From NCBI GenBank assembly GCA_023391775.1, contig JAEWAG010000019.1:1-23000 (forward strand): DNA of 23,000 nucleotides. Direction: 5' to 3'. Source of the DNA: Pseudomonadota bacterium. Its GTDB lineage: Bacteria > Pseudomonadota > Gammaproteobacteria > Xanthomonadales > Xanthomonadaceae. The notes below the pieces were generated by a model. That model saw only the letters and a program-made list of their open reading frames with translations, did not search any database and had not been told where the DNA came from. The stretch's first letter is position 1. The number at the start of each line of letters is the position of its first letter. A program made the translations under genes and the position numbers. Below, one piece after another: positions 1-7,041 of this stretch.

Positions 1-1
1 C

Positions 2-1066
2 TTCGTGGACCACGCCGTCCGCAATTTCTACTCGGTGTCCATCTCCGGCTACCACATCGCCGAAGCCGGGGCGAACCCGATCAGCCAGCTGGCCTTCACC
101 CTGTCCAACGGCTTCACCATCGTGGAGTACTACCTGGCGCGCGGGATGAAGATCGACGACTTCGCGCCCAACCTGAGCTTCTTCTTCAGCAACGGCATGG
201 ACCCGGAGTACACCGTCATCGGCCGCGTGGCCCGCCGCATCTGGGCCCGCGCCATGCGCGAGCGCTACGGCGCCAGCCCGCGCAGCCAGATGATGAAGTA
301 CCACATCCAGACCAGCGGCCGCAGCCTGCACGCGCAGGAGATCCAGTTCAACGACATCCGCACCACGCTGCAGGCGCTGTACGCGCTGTTCGACAACTGC
401 AACAGCCTGCACACCAACGCCTACGACGAAGCCATCACCACGCCCACGGAAGAGTCCGTGCGCCGCGCCGTGGCCATCCAGATGATCATCAACAAGGAGC
501 TGGGGCTGAACTTCTGCGAGAACCCCTGGCAGGGCAGCTTCATCGTCGACCAGCTCACCGACCTGGTGGAGGAGGCCGTCTACAAGGAGTTCGAGGCCAT
601 CAGCGAGCGCGGCGGCGTGCTGGGCGCCATGGACACCATGTACCAGCGCGGCAAGATCCAGGAAGAGAGCCTGTACTACGAGCACAAGAAGCACGACGGC
701 TGCCTGCCCCAGGTGGGCGTGAACACCTTCCTGCCCAAGGAACACGCGGGCGAGGTGGCCACCGAGATCGAGCTGATCCGGTCGACGGAAGAGGAGAAGG
801 GTCAGCAGATCACCAACGTCCGCGGCTGGCAGGCCAACCGCAACCGCCTGGCGCCGGAAAGCGAGACCTCCCACGCCCACGTGGTTGAGGATGAAACTGT
901 AGCCGCCGAGGTGCACGACGGGCACGGCCTGGCGTATCTTCAGGACACGGCGCGGCGACGGGGGAACGTGTTCGCGGCGCTGGTGGAAGCGGTGAAGACC
1001 CACTCATTGGGGCAGATCAGTCATGCCTTGTATGAGGTGGGGGGGGAGTATCGGAGGAATATGTAG
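2..1066 (+). CDS. icmF: Fused isobutyryl-CoA mutase, C-terminal part (5' end outside window)
   Basis: Adenosylcobalamin-dependent acyl-CoA mutase; the IcmF family interconverts isobutyryl-CoA and n-butyryl-CoA in the cytoplasm. Only the C-terminal 354 codons are present, and the frame is open to the window edge. The visible part is the substrate-binding barrel of the methylmalonyl-CoA mutase superfamily: [20 protein letters not shown] near the start, then [39 protein letters not shown] and [10 protein letters not shown]. The C-terminal pieces [22 protein letters not shown] and YRRNM are typical of IcmF rather than of the two-subunit methylmalonyl-CoA mutase. The B12-binding and G-protein domains expected upstream cannot be seen. 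The last ~20 codons use AT-richer codons than the rest, just before the AT-rich island. A plain methylmalonyl-CoA mutase is the alternative. Confidence 0.88.
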   Translation, partial: FVDHAVRNFYSVSISGYHIAEAGANPISQLAFTLSNGFTIVEYYLARGMKIDDFAPNLSFFFSNGMDPEYTVIGRVARRIWARAMRERYGASPRSQMMKYHIQTSGRSLHAQEIQFNDIRTTLQALYALFDNCNSLHTNAYDEAITTPTEESVRRAVAIQMIINKELGLNFCENPWQGSFIVDQLTDLVEEAVYKEFEAISERGGVLGAMDTMYQRGKIQEESLYYEHKKHDGCLPQVGVNTFLPKEHAGEVATEIELIRSTEEEKGQQITNVRGWQANRNRLAPESETSHAHVVEDETVAAEVHDGHGLAYLQDTARRRGNVFAALVEAVKTHSLGQISHALYEVGGEYRRNM

Positions 1067-1105
1067 TTCCTGGCTACTAAAAAAGTCGGATTATCGGAGC
1101 TTGTG

Positions 1106-1510
1106 ATGATTGGTTGCGGAGTGTCCATTTCAAGTAACGAAGCGGTTTTCGTGTGGATGGACTTGACTTCTGGAGTGCTTCTGCAACAGGCGAAAGCGAA
1201 GGTCGCGTTGAATGATTCCTACGCGCAGAGCGACGTCATTCAAACTTTCGACCTGATTCGGCAGCTCATTGCCGAACGAAAAACAGGACTAGTAGCGGTA
1301 AGGAAGTCATCTACTTCGGGAAAATTCCCAGCATCGCATGTCGCATTTAGGCTGGAGACTTTAATTGCGCTCGCTTCTCCAGTCGAAGTCCGGTTCATCT
1401 CGCCGCAGGCAATCGCCGCCTTCGTTAAAAAGGCTGAGCCAGTGGTGCCGGATGTCGTGCTGAAGTATCAAACGGATGCTTATCTGGCGCTTGTTGCTGC
1501 AGCGGGGTGA
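1106..1510 (+). CDS. DUF3010-like protein coupled to a protein kinase gene
   Basis: A 134-residue protein. The pattern GCGVSISSNEAVF near the N-terminus, RKSSTSGKFPASHVAFRLET in the middle and VEVRFISPQAIAAFVKK near the C-terminus resembles what I remember of DUF3010 proteins, which are thought to have an RNase H-like fold; I could not search to confirm. Function is unknown. ATG 1106 is preferred because CGGAG lies six bases upstream; GTG 1103 is in frame and equally possible. The stop TGA overlaps the GTG start of the next gene (GTGA, 1507-1510), so the two genes are probably translationally coupled. Base composition is clearly AT-richer than icmF, suggesting acquisition by transfer. No signal peptide or membrane segment is visible. 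Confidence 0.7.
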   Translation: MIGCGVSISSNEAVFVWMDLTSGVLLQQAKAKVALNDSYAQSDVIQTFDLIRQLIAERKTGLVAVRKSSTSGKFPASHVAFRLETLIALASPVEVRFISPQAIAAFVKKAEPVVPDVVLKYQTDAYLALVAAAG

Positions 1511-2583
1511 CAATGCTTACGCAAGCAGTTCGAGATGCCATGCATCGGCTTTCGGAATCATATGAATTCTCTGGTTCGGAAACTAAGGGAGCGAACGGCT
1601 ATGTTTTCTTCGGTACCAATCGAGTTACCGGTGTCCAGGTAGCCATTAAGTTCTATTATTGGGGAGATCAGCCGCAGCTTCATGCGGAGCCTCGCATTCT
1701 TGCGCAGTGCAGCTCTGAAAACGTTGTTCCAATCCAAGTGGCTGAGTTGGTGGGAGATGGTTGGGCAATGTTCGTAACGCCTAGGCTAATAGGAGACTTA
1801 GAAGAAGCGATAAATCGAGAGAGATTTTCTCTGCATCGTGCTCTTGACGCGGCGCGAGATATTTATGGTGGGCTTTGCTCTCTGCATGGACACGGCATTG
1901 TTCATCGTGACCTCAAGCCTGCGAACATACTCATCTCCAATCAGGGAAGGGCGGTTATCGGAGACTTTGGATCGGTTGCGACACTTTCTCCAGAGTCATT
2001 AGATGCGGTTGCATCCAGTCACTCGATTCTGTATCGGCCGCCGGAATCCTTTGAAGCGAATCGATACACGAAACTTGGTGATCTCTACCAAGTTGGTGTG
2101 CTGGTACACGAAATGCTTGGCGGCCCTCTTCCGATTCTACCTGGGGACTGGGTCCAACCTAAGAACCTGCGTGAATACCATGCTCTCGCCACTGAGTTCG
2201 AGCAGAGCCAGTACGTTGATCTTGAAATTTCAACAAAGATCCGCGCAGGTAAGTTGTTGCGCTCCCTGCCATTGCCGTTCTGCGTCCCGAATCGAGTTCG
2301 TTTGTTCATTAAGAAGCAGGTAAGCATAGATCCGGGTGCTCGTGCGAGATCGGCCGCTGACGCAATGTCAACGTTACTCTCGCTTCGTCGTGCTTCGTTG
2401 GATTGGTACATGGAAGGAATGGAAGCGATTGGCTGTGGTAACGGCGTGGTAGTCCGCGTCGAGCCAGTGGGTCAAAACGTCGAGGTTCATGTCGACCGAG
2501 GTAAAGGTCTACGCAGGGATCGATCTCTTGAAGGTTCGTCGCCGGGTGACAGTTGCGAGCTAGCGAACGCTCGTTTCGCTTGA
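1507..2583 (+). CDS. Serine/threonine protein kinase, stand-alone
   Basis: A Hanks-type protein kinase of 358 residues counted from GTG 1507; an in-frame ATG at 1513 is the alternative start. The domain spans about residues 18-295. There is a glycine loop near KGANGYVFFG, the lysine in VAIKFYYW (K48), the catalytic loop HGIVHRDLKPANILI (D135, N140), a DFG segment (GDFGS, D153), YRPPE in the activation/P+1 region and GDLYQVGVLVHEML as helix F. The key catalytic residues are present, so it should be active. Residues about 300-358 form a short C-terminal extension with beta-like alternation and no recognised domain. No transmembrane segment is seen, so it is probably cytosolic, unlike PknB-type sensors. 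It overlaps the DUF3010-like gene and shares its low GC. Substrate unknown; partnership with the upstream protein is inferred from coupling. Confidence 0.85.
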   Translation: MTMLTQAVRDAMHRLSESYEFSGSETKGANGYVFFGTNRVTGVQVAIKFYYWGDQPQLHAEPRILAQCSSENVVPIQVAELVGDGWAMFVTPRLIGDLEEAINRERFSLHRALDAARDIYGGLCSLHGHGIVHRDLKPANILISNQGRAVIGDFGSVATLSPESLDAVASSHSILYRPPESFEANRYTKLGDLYQVGVLVHEMLGGPLPILPGDWVQPKNLREYHALATEFEQSQYVDLEISTKIRAGKLLRSLPLPFCVPNRVRLFIKKQVSIDPGARARSAADAMSTLLSLRRASLDWYMEGMEAIGCGNGVVVRVEPVGQNVEVHVDRGKGLRRDRSLEGSSPGDSCELANARFA

Positions 2584-2633
2584 GATTCGGACTGCGCGAT
2601 TGAGGATACGCGGCACGAGTCCCTGGGCTTGTG

Positions 2634-3956
2634 TCAGAAGCCGTCACCGATCTCATTGTCGGCGGGATTCCACGCTGTCTTCGCGATTCCAGTGCATTCC
2701 GCTACGAGAAGATCGAGTACAGCCTCAATCTTGTGGAAGTCATATGTGCCATTTCGCACATTTTCCGTAGTCTGCTTTAGAAATTCTTTGATATATGATT
2801 CCTTGTATTGCAGCGATCCATGGTAGGAGCTGAGACTACTTTTGTAGTTGGTCCAAAGCACCTGTGCTGGTGGTCGGCCACTCCCATCGAGATCGAGATA
2901 GCATTCGATTGCTGCTGCGCGTCTGTTAATGTCTGAATTGTGGGTTCCTTGCGGGCCGTGAGCTGGAAAGGAGCGAAAATCATCCATCTCGGGCAGCATG
3001 ATTCCCCGCATATTAGTGGGCAATGTGAGCGATGAAAGGCGCTGGTGAGCGTCAAGTCCTTCGGCGTCGTTATCGAACACAAAGATGACTTGGTTCTGCA
3101 CATCAATCTTTGCGAGACCCTCGGCAAACTTCACAAGATTGCCAGTGCCGGAGAAAGGATGACTTTCACTTACATCGATAAATTGAAAGAAGTCTGCAAT
3201 TTCCGGGCGTAGCAGTGCTATCGCGTGCTTAAGGATATGAACGTCAGAGCTACCTTCAGTCGCGATCAAGAACCTCTCTCTTCGCCTGGCGTTGGGCACG
3301 AATTCCCTTTCCTCTGCCCATCCTGCGTTCACCAGTGGCCCGTACTGCCAGACGACAGGTGCATCATGATTTATCTCAACCTCTGCCAGGAGCCGCATCA
3401 CTGAGTAAGGGTGAAGAATGTCTATCAATGCTCCAAAATGACTTCGCTCCGAGTATGCATGGATGTCATAAGGACGGTGATTGGGTATTCTCTCATATTG
3501 CACGTCTTTGAAGCGATCTTTTATCTTGGCTCTGCCTGCATCGTCAGAGTATGAGATATAAGTGCTATCAAGACTTTCGATGGGGTGTGCGGTGGCGAAT
3601 GCAAGGAACTCCTTAAAGTTCATCAGATCAGGAACTGACTGACTATCGTCGTCCTGCAATGACAACATTTCCTCACGCCAACTCCGTGCGACGGATTCGT
3701 ATTCTCGCTGCACGCGATCTAGGTCGAAACCTAGCAGCTCAAGGCGGGGGGTGACATCTTTAAGCGATCTTGCAAATGCCATCTCGGAGGATGTCGGGTC
3801 TGCGCCCTCCTGCTGGTACCACTCATAGTCAAGTTGGTCACTCTTGACCGCTTGGCGATCTATTTCCTGAAAAATTGGTCCATGATCTATACCCCGATGA
3901 TTCTTGCTGTAGGTGATAGTCATGCCGCCCACTTCGAGTGTAATTTCAGTGCCCAC
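2634..3956 (-). CDS. TOPRIM-domain protein of the HEPN/Toprim-associated type
   Basis: A 440-residue protein read leftward and convergent with the kinase gene (50-base spacer). The N-terminal region, starting GTEITLEVGGMTITYSKNHR, matches my memory of the N-terminal domain found with HEPN and TOPRIM proteins. The C-terminal half has the TOPRIM signatures: FLIATEGSSD (E234 of the EG motif) and VIFVFDNDAEG (D295 and D297 of the DxD motif), followed by AAAIECYLD (E351), a further acidic position seen in OLD/Toprim nucleases. This supports a metal-dependent nuclease or nicking activity; a role in phage defence is inferred from family context. The start is GTG at 3956, preceded by AAGGGGGC. Composition is AT-rich like its neighbours. 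Confidence 0.72.
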   Translation of the reverse strand: MGTEITLEVGGMTITYSKNHRGIDHGPIFQEIDRQAVKSDQLDYEWYQQEGADPTSSEMAFARSLKDVTPRLELLGFDLDRVQREYESVARSWREEMLSLQDDDSQSVPDLMNFKEFLAFATAHPIESLDSTYISYSDDAGRAKIKDRFKDVQYERIPNHRPYDIHAYSERSHFGALIDILHPYSVMRLLAEVEINHDAPVVWQYGPLVNAGWAEEREFVPNARRRERFLIATEGSSDVHILKHAIALLRPEIADFFQFIDVSESHPFSGTGNLVKFAEGLAKIDVQNQVIFVFDNDAEGLDAHQRLSSLTLPTNMRGIMLPEMDDFRSFPAHGPQGTHNSDINRRAAAIECYLDLDGSGRPPAQVLWTNYKSSLSSYHGSLQYKESYIKEFLKQTTENVRNGTYDFHKIEAVLDLLVAECTGIAKTAWNPADNEIGDGF

Positions 3957-4022
3957 CTTGCCCCCTTACGTCAGTCTTAAGATCTAGACGGACCAGAATA
4001 CGCGCCAAAGCGACCCGCGTAA

Positions 4023-4040
4023 GGCGGGCTTGAGCCCGCC
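4023..4040. repeat. REP-like hairpin 1
   Basis: Perfect palindrome GGCGGGCT-TG-AGCCCGCC, with flanks CGTAA on the left and CTACG on the right. It resembles the short GC-rich palindromes that REP-associated transposases act on. It lies in the 220-base spacer between the TOPRIM gene and the transposase remnants. Confidence 0.7.
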
Positions 4041-4089
4041 CTACGCCCACCACATCTACCGCGTCCGTCATGCCGCTTTGCTTTCGTAG

Positions 4090-4107
4090 GGTGGGCCTTG
4101 GCCCACC
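4090..4107. repeat. REP-like hairpin 2
   Basis: Perfect palindrome GGTGGGCC-TT-GGCCCACC preceded by CGTAG. Fifty bases from REP-like hairpin 1, with similar design and flanks, so the two probably form one bipartite REP unit. Confidence 0.7.
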
Positions 4108-4143
4108 ATCGTTGCGGATCAGAGCGAAGGGGACGGAGGTAAT

Positions 4144-4208
4144 TAATCCCTTGCTCGGAATATAGGGACCACAGAGAAAAGGGGTCAGGTTCATTTTCCA
4201 AGGGATTA
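4144..4208. repeat. 10-bp perfect inverted repeat around a transposase-end copy
   Basis: TAATCCCTTG (4144-4153) is exactly complementary in reverse to CAAGGGATTA (4199-4208). Between them lies one copy of the GGGGTCAGGTTCATTTTCCA end sequence (4181-4200), overlapping the right arm by two bases. It could be a hairpin of the ancestral element or a chance product of its decay. Confidence 0.5.
4181..4200 (+). repeat. Outermost left copy of the transposase-element end
   Basis: GGGGTCAGGTTCATTTTCCA. One of three left-side copies of the element end; see the element at 4320-5123. This copy is followed by AGGGATTA instead of the AGC of the other two. Confidence 0.7.
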
Positions 4209-4219
4209 CGCGGAGAATA

Positions 4220-4318
4220 GGGGTCAGGCTCATTTTCCAAGCTCTGCCGACTTCGGTCGCTCGCGTAACGTGACTTCCATGCTTCTTCCGACGAGTGTCT
4301 CACGCCGCTGTTGAAAAA
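4220..4318 (-). pseudogene. Remnant of a second transposase 3' end with its terminal repeat
   Basis: Read leftward, bases 4233-4318 encode a fragment ending in ETLVGRSMEVTLRERPKSAE-LGK and a stop. This closely parallels the C-terminus of the adjacent transposase (EALVGRSMEVRSRGRPRAAQ-LGK and a stop). The stop is immediately followed by another copy of the end sequence, GGGGTCAGGCTCATTTTCC (4220-4238). So a diverged second copy lost everything but its last ~28 codons and end. Differences are spread along the fragment, suggesting two related elements rather than a recent tandem duplication. Confidence 0.75.
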
Positions 4319-4319
4319 G

Positions 4320-5123
4320 GGGGTCAGGTTCATTTTCCAAGCTGTGCCGCCCTCGGCCGCCCGCGTGACCTGACCTCCATACTCCGTCCGACCAGTGCCT
4401 CGATCTGTTGTCGGAAGCGGTCGTTCCCGAACGCCTTGTTCTGGCGGGTGTGGGCGCGTAGGGCATCCTGGGTCTCTGCATTGAGCGCCTCCTGGAACAT
4501 GGCCTGGTAGGCACGCAGCCGGGTAGTGGTGTCCTGGCCGAGCGCCAGGTACTGCGGATGCGGGGTGATGCGCCGGTCGTGTATCCCCAAGGCGTTGTGC
4601 CGGTAGCTGGACCAAGGGTAGTCGCCAGGCTGCTGCACCATGCGCGCACGCACGGGGTTGAGTTCGATGTAGCGATAACAGGTCAGCAGGTAGGTGTCGC
4701 TGTCGACGAGCGCCGACTTGAACCGCCCCTCCCACAGAGTGCCCGTGCGGCCGTATCGCGCATTGAATGCACCCACGTAACGGCGACCGATGGCCTGCAT
4801 CATGCGCGAGGCGCCGCCGGTGGCCTCCGGCGTCACCAGCAGGTGCACATGGTTGGTCATCAGAGGCGTGCAGGGCGCACCCGTGCTTGTGCGCTGCCTC
4901 ATAGAGCTCCTGTCGGTAGTTTTGGTAGTCGGCAAGGCCAGCGAAGCAAGGCTGCCGATCGTTGCCGCGCTGTACGATGTGCTGCGGCACGTTCGGCAGG
5001 TCAAGTCTGGGCAGGCGGGCCATCTCGCTTCCATGCGATGGGTTGAGCACAGGGTGGCGCGGGCGGCGTGCAAAGCGGGATCGGACAAGGCCCTGGTGCG
5101 GCGTCAGAAATGAACCTGACCCC
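4320..5123 (-). mobile_element. REP-associated tyrosine transposase element with inverted ends
   Basis: An 804-bp unit. GGGGTCAGGTTCATTT at 4320-4335 is repeated in reverse complement as AAATGAACCTGACCCC at 5108-5123, a perfect 16-bp inverted pair enclosing one transposase reading frame. The left end overlaps the transposase stop codon. The frame is broken, so the element looks immobile unless a related transposase acts in trans. The exact outer limits are inferred from the repeats. Confidence 0.65.
4330..5023 (-). pseudogene. REP-associated tyrosine transposase (Y1_Tnp family), frameshifted
   Basis: The N-terminal half begins MARLPRLDLPNVPQHIVQRG at 5023 and reads to AAHKHGCALHA. The C-terminal half, in another frame, continues with MTNHVHLLVTPEA (the HUH motif HVH), YVGAFNARYGRTGTLWEGRF, YRYIELNPVRA and GDYPWSSYRHNALG, ending at 4330. 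The break lies near 4865-4875. The family normally reads ALHA-YVLMTNHVHLL, but here the bases go from GCCT straight to CTGATGACC, consistent with loss of about five bases. These enzymes are single-strand transposases linked to REP palindromes, and two REP-like hairpins lie nearby. All catalytic segments are still readable, so the inactivation looks recent. A sequencing error is less likely but possible. Confidence 0.85.
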
Positions 5124-5289
5124 ATTTCGCGTTTGTGGATATTCAGCCGGCTCTGAGGCGTGCCTTTCGCCTTCATCTCATTGTGGTAAAGCGCTGCCGG
5201 CGACGCACTCCACTCCCGTGCCATGAAAGCGAGCACGGACCCGCGCGAGCCGGATATCCTGTGGGCTCAGTCGAGAGGGGAGCTCGCCA

Positions 5290-6405
5290 GTGAGTCGTAA
5301 TGACGTCGCAAGCTGTATCTATCTGGTTGGGCCGGATGGCCAATCCGTCATCGAACTGGCGGCCTCGCGGTACGAGCGTGAGGACGATTTCCAGGCGATT
5401 CTCGCCAACCACCCTGCGCTTATCGACGGGCGGCAGGTCGATCCGGACAGTCCCCGGCGCTGGTTGCTGATCTGCCGGGAGGCGGTCGTTCCGGATGCGG
5501 AGGGCAGCCGCTGGTCGCTCGACCATCTGTTTGTCGATCAGGATGGCGTGGCGACGCTGGTTGAGGTCAAGCGCAAGTCCGATACGCGGCTGCGCCGCGA
5601 GGTGGTAGCCCAGATGTTGGACTATGCCGCTAATGGCAGCCTGCGATGGACGGCAACCTTCTTGCAAAGTGCATTCGAGCAGACGTGTATGGCCTCCGGC
5701 ATTGAGGCAGATGCCCGGCTGGTGGACTTCCTGGAGGACGCCGAGCGTGCGGAGAGCTTCTGGGAGACGGTAGAGTCGAACTTGCGTGCAGGGCGTATGC
5801 GCCTGCTCTTTGTTGCGGACGAGATACCTGCGGAGTTGCTGCGCATCGTTGAGTTTCTGAATGAGCGTATGTCTCCAACGGAGGTGCTGGCTCTGGAACT
5901 GCGCCACTTCTCTGGAGGCGGCTTCAGCACTCACATTCCCAGAGTGCTCGGGCGGACGGTAGCCGCGGTTATGCAAAAGGAGAGTAGCGGTCACCGCACC
6001 GGAGGACGTCGCGTGTGGGACCGGGACACTTTCGTAGCTGACGCTCAGGCGAGGCTCGATGCCAGCGACTCGCAGGCACTGCTGGAGTTTCTGCGGGCGT
6101 GCGAGGCGCGATTCAGTATCGCGTGGGGTTCGGGGATGCAGACCGGATCTTTCACGCCGCGGCAGCCTGATGTGTCCGCGCGCGGGCCGATATCGGTGTT
6201 CTCCGACGGCCGCCTCGAGATCAAGCCTACTTGGATGAGAGATACAGCGGAGGCACTGGCGTGGAGGGATGTCGTAGTCGAACGGCTCGCGAAACTGGGC
6301 TGGCAGCAGCCATCGAAGGAAGGCAAGGCTCTGGTGCTTCGGGTGCCATTGAATGAGTGGCTGCCGAAGGCGCGGGAACTGCTGGCTGCAATCCTGCCCG
6401 AATAA
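5290..6405 (+). CDS. PD-(D/E)XK nuclease-fold protein, function unknown
   Basis: A 371-residue soluble protein. Residues 74-94, containing SLDHLFVDQDG and then TLVEVKRK, give the D78...E92-x-K94 arrangement of the PD-(D/E)XK nuclease fold, followed by VVAQMLDYAANG, a helix with a conserved-type glutamine. This resembles the NucS/DUF91-like branch, but I do not recognise a named family. Residues 120-230 form a mixed region with FVADEIPAELLRIVEFLNER, and the C-terminal ~120 residues carry no motif I know. The start is GTG 5290 with GAGAGGGGAG upstream. GC content is moderate, intermediate between the AT-rich island and the core genes. It lies just beyond the transposase element, so a defence or DNA-processing role is possible but unproven. 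Confidence 0.75.
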   Translation: MSRNDVASCIYLVGPDGQSVIELAASRYEREDDFQAILANHPALIDGRQVDPDSPRRWLLICREAVVPDAEGSRWSLDHLFVDQDGVATLVEVKRKSDTRLRREVVAQMLDYAANGSLRWTATFLQSAFEQTCMASGIEADARLVDFLEDAERAESFWETVESNLRAGRMRLLFVADEIPAELLRIVEFLNERMSPTEVLALELRHFSGGGFSTHIPRVLGRTVAAVMQKESSGHRTGGRRVWDRDTFVADAQARLDASDSQALLEFLRACEARFSIAWGSGMQTGSFTPRQPDVSARGPISVFSDGRLEIKPTWMRDTAEALAWRDVVVERLAKLGWQQPSKEGKALVLRVPLNEWLPKARELLAAILPE

Positions 6406-6474
6406 CCGGGCCGCTGGGGTCGCGGGTCACATGCGGAGCGTCGTCGGCAGGAGCCGGCCGGGCAAGTGCCAGGA

Positions 6475-6668
6475 AACGACCCCAGCACCATCGACCACAC
6501 CGACCAGGCGGTCATGAACTTCATGCGTGTCCTGTCGGCCAACCGGACCTGAAGTGGCCGCTGAGAAGCTCCCGGCTTATGACGAAGGCCATTCAGCGGA
6601 CGCGCGCCCGGCTTGGGAGGCGGCGGAGTTCTCTGACAAGCCAGTGCAGGGGTGCTGGCGGAGATTGC
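6475..6668 (+). pseudogene. Decayed fragment related to the Sel1/TPR-like gene at 12033
   Basis: Starting at 6475 the bases read NDPSTIDHTDQAVMNFMRVL and then stop (TGA at 6550). This parallels DDPGTIDRDDQAVMASRAFL of the gene at 12033. The nucleotide match continues past the stop in another frame: CCGGACCTGAAGT, TATGACGAAGGCC, GACAAGCC and GTGCTGGCGGAGAT each have an equivalent, in the same order, in 12165-12294. The fragment covers roughly the first third of the mature protein, lacks the signal peptide and rest, and has a stop and frameshifts. Orientation matches the intact copy 5.6 kb away, so it is a decayed paralogue or duplication remnant. Confidence 0.8.
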
Positions 6669-7041
6669 GGGATCCGTTTGGCGGGCGACGGCACCGACCT
6701 CACCGTGCCGGGCGCGAGGTTTTGCTCCATCCGCAACGCGTCAACCTCCCGTTCTCCTGGCCACTGCGGGCCACGGCACCGCTTTGGTGGTGCTTCGCCG
6801 GCCAAGCGTGCGTGCGAGCAGTCTATTGGCACTTTGAGCCGGCACGCAGCGCCGCGGTGCCTCCCCGTCATGCCCTTATTGGCATGTTTCCGCGCGTTAT
6901 TCGCATTGCTGTGGCCCGGTCAGCGGCCGCATTGCCGTGGCTATCCTATGCCGGCGCGGGGCGGTGCCCTGGCAGCGACGCGGCGTCAGCATGACGCCGC
7001 GCGCGCAGCAATCCGGACAGACCATGGGGAGGTGGGGACTG
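6669..7041. other. Intergenic region upstream of the arabinofuranosidase gene
   Basis: About 370 bases with no gene I can support. GC-rich reading frames cross it but have no start signals or recognisable protein. It probably carries the promoter of the arabinofuranosidase gene; I could not pick a convincing -35/-10 pair. A strong ribosome site, GGAGGTGGGG, lies at its right end (7028-7037). Confidence 0.5.

Noticed and set aside
3977..5236. 419-residue protein on the minus strand
   Set aside because: It joins the transposase N-terminal half to out-of-frame sequence after the frameshift and starts upstream of the element end; not a real product.
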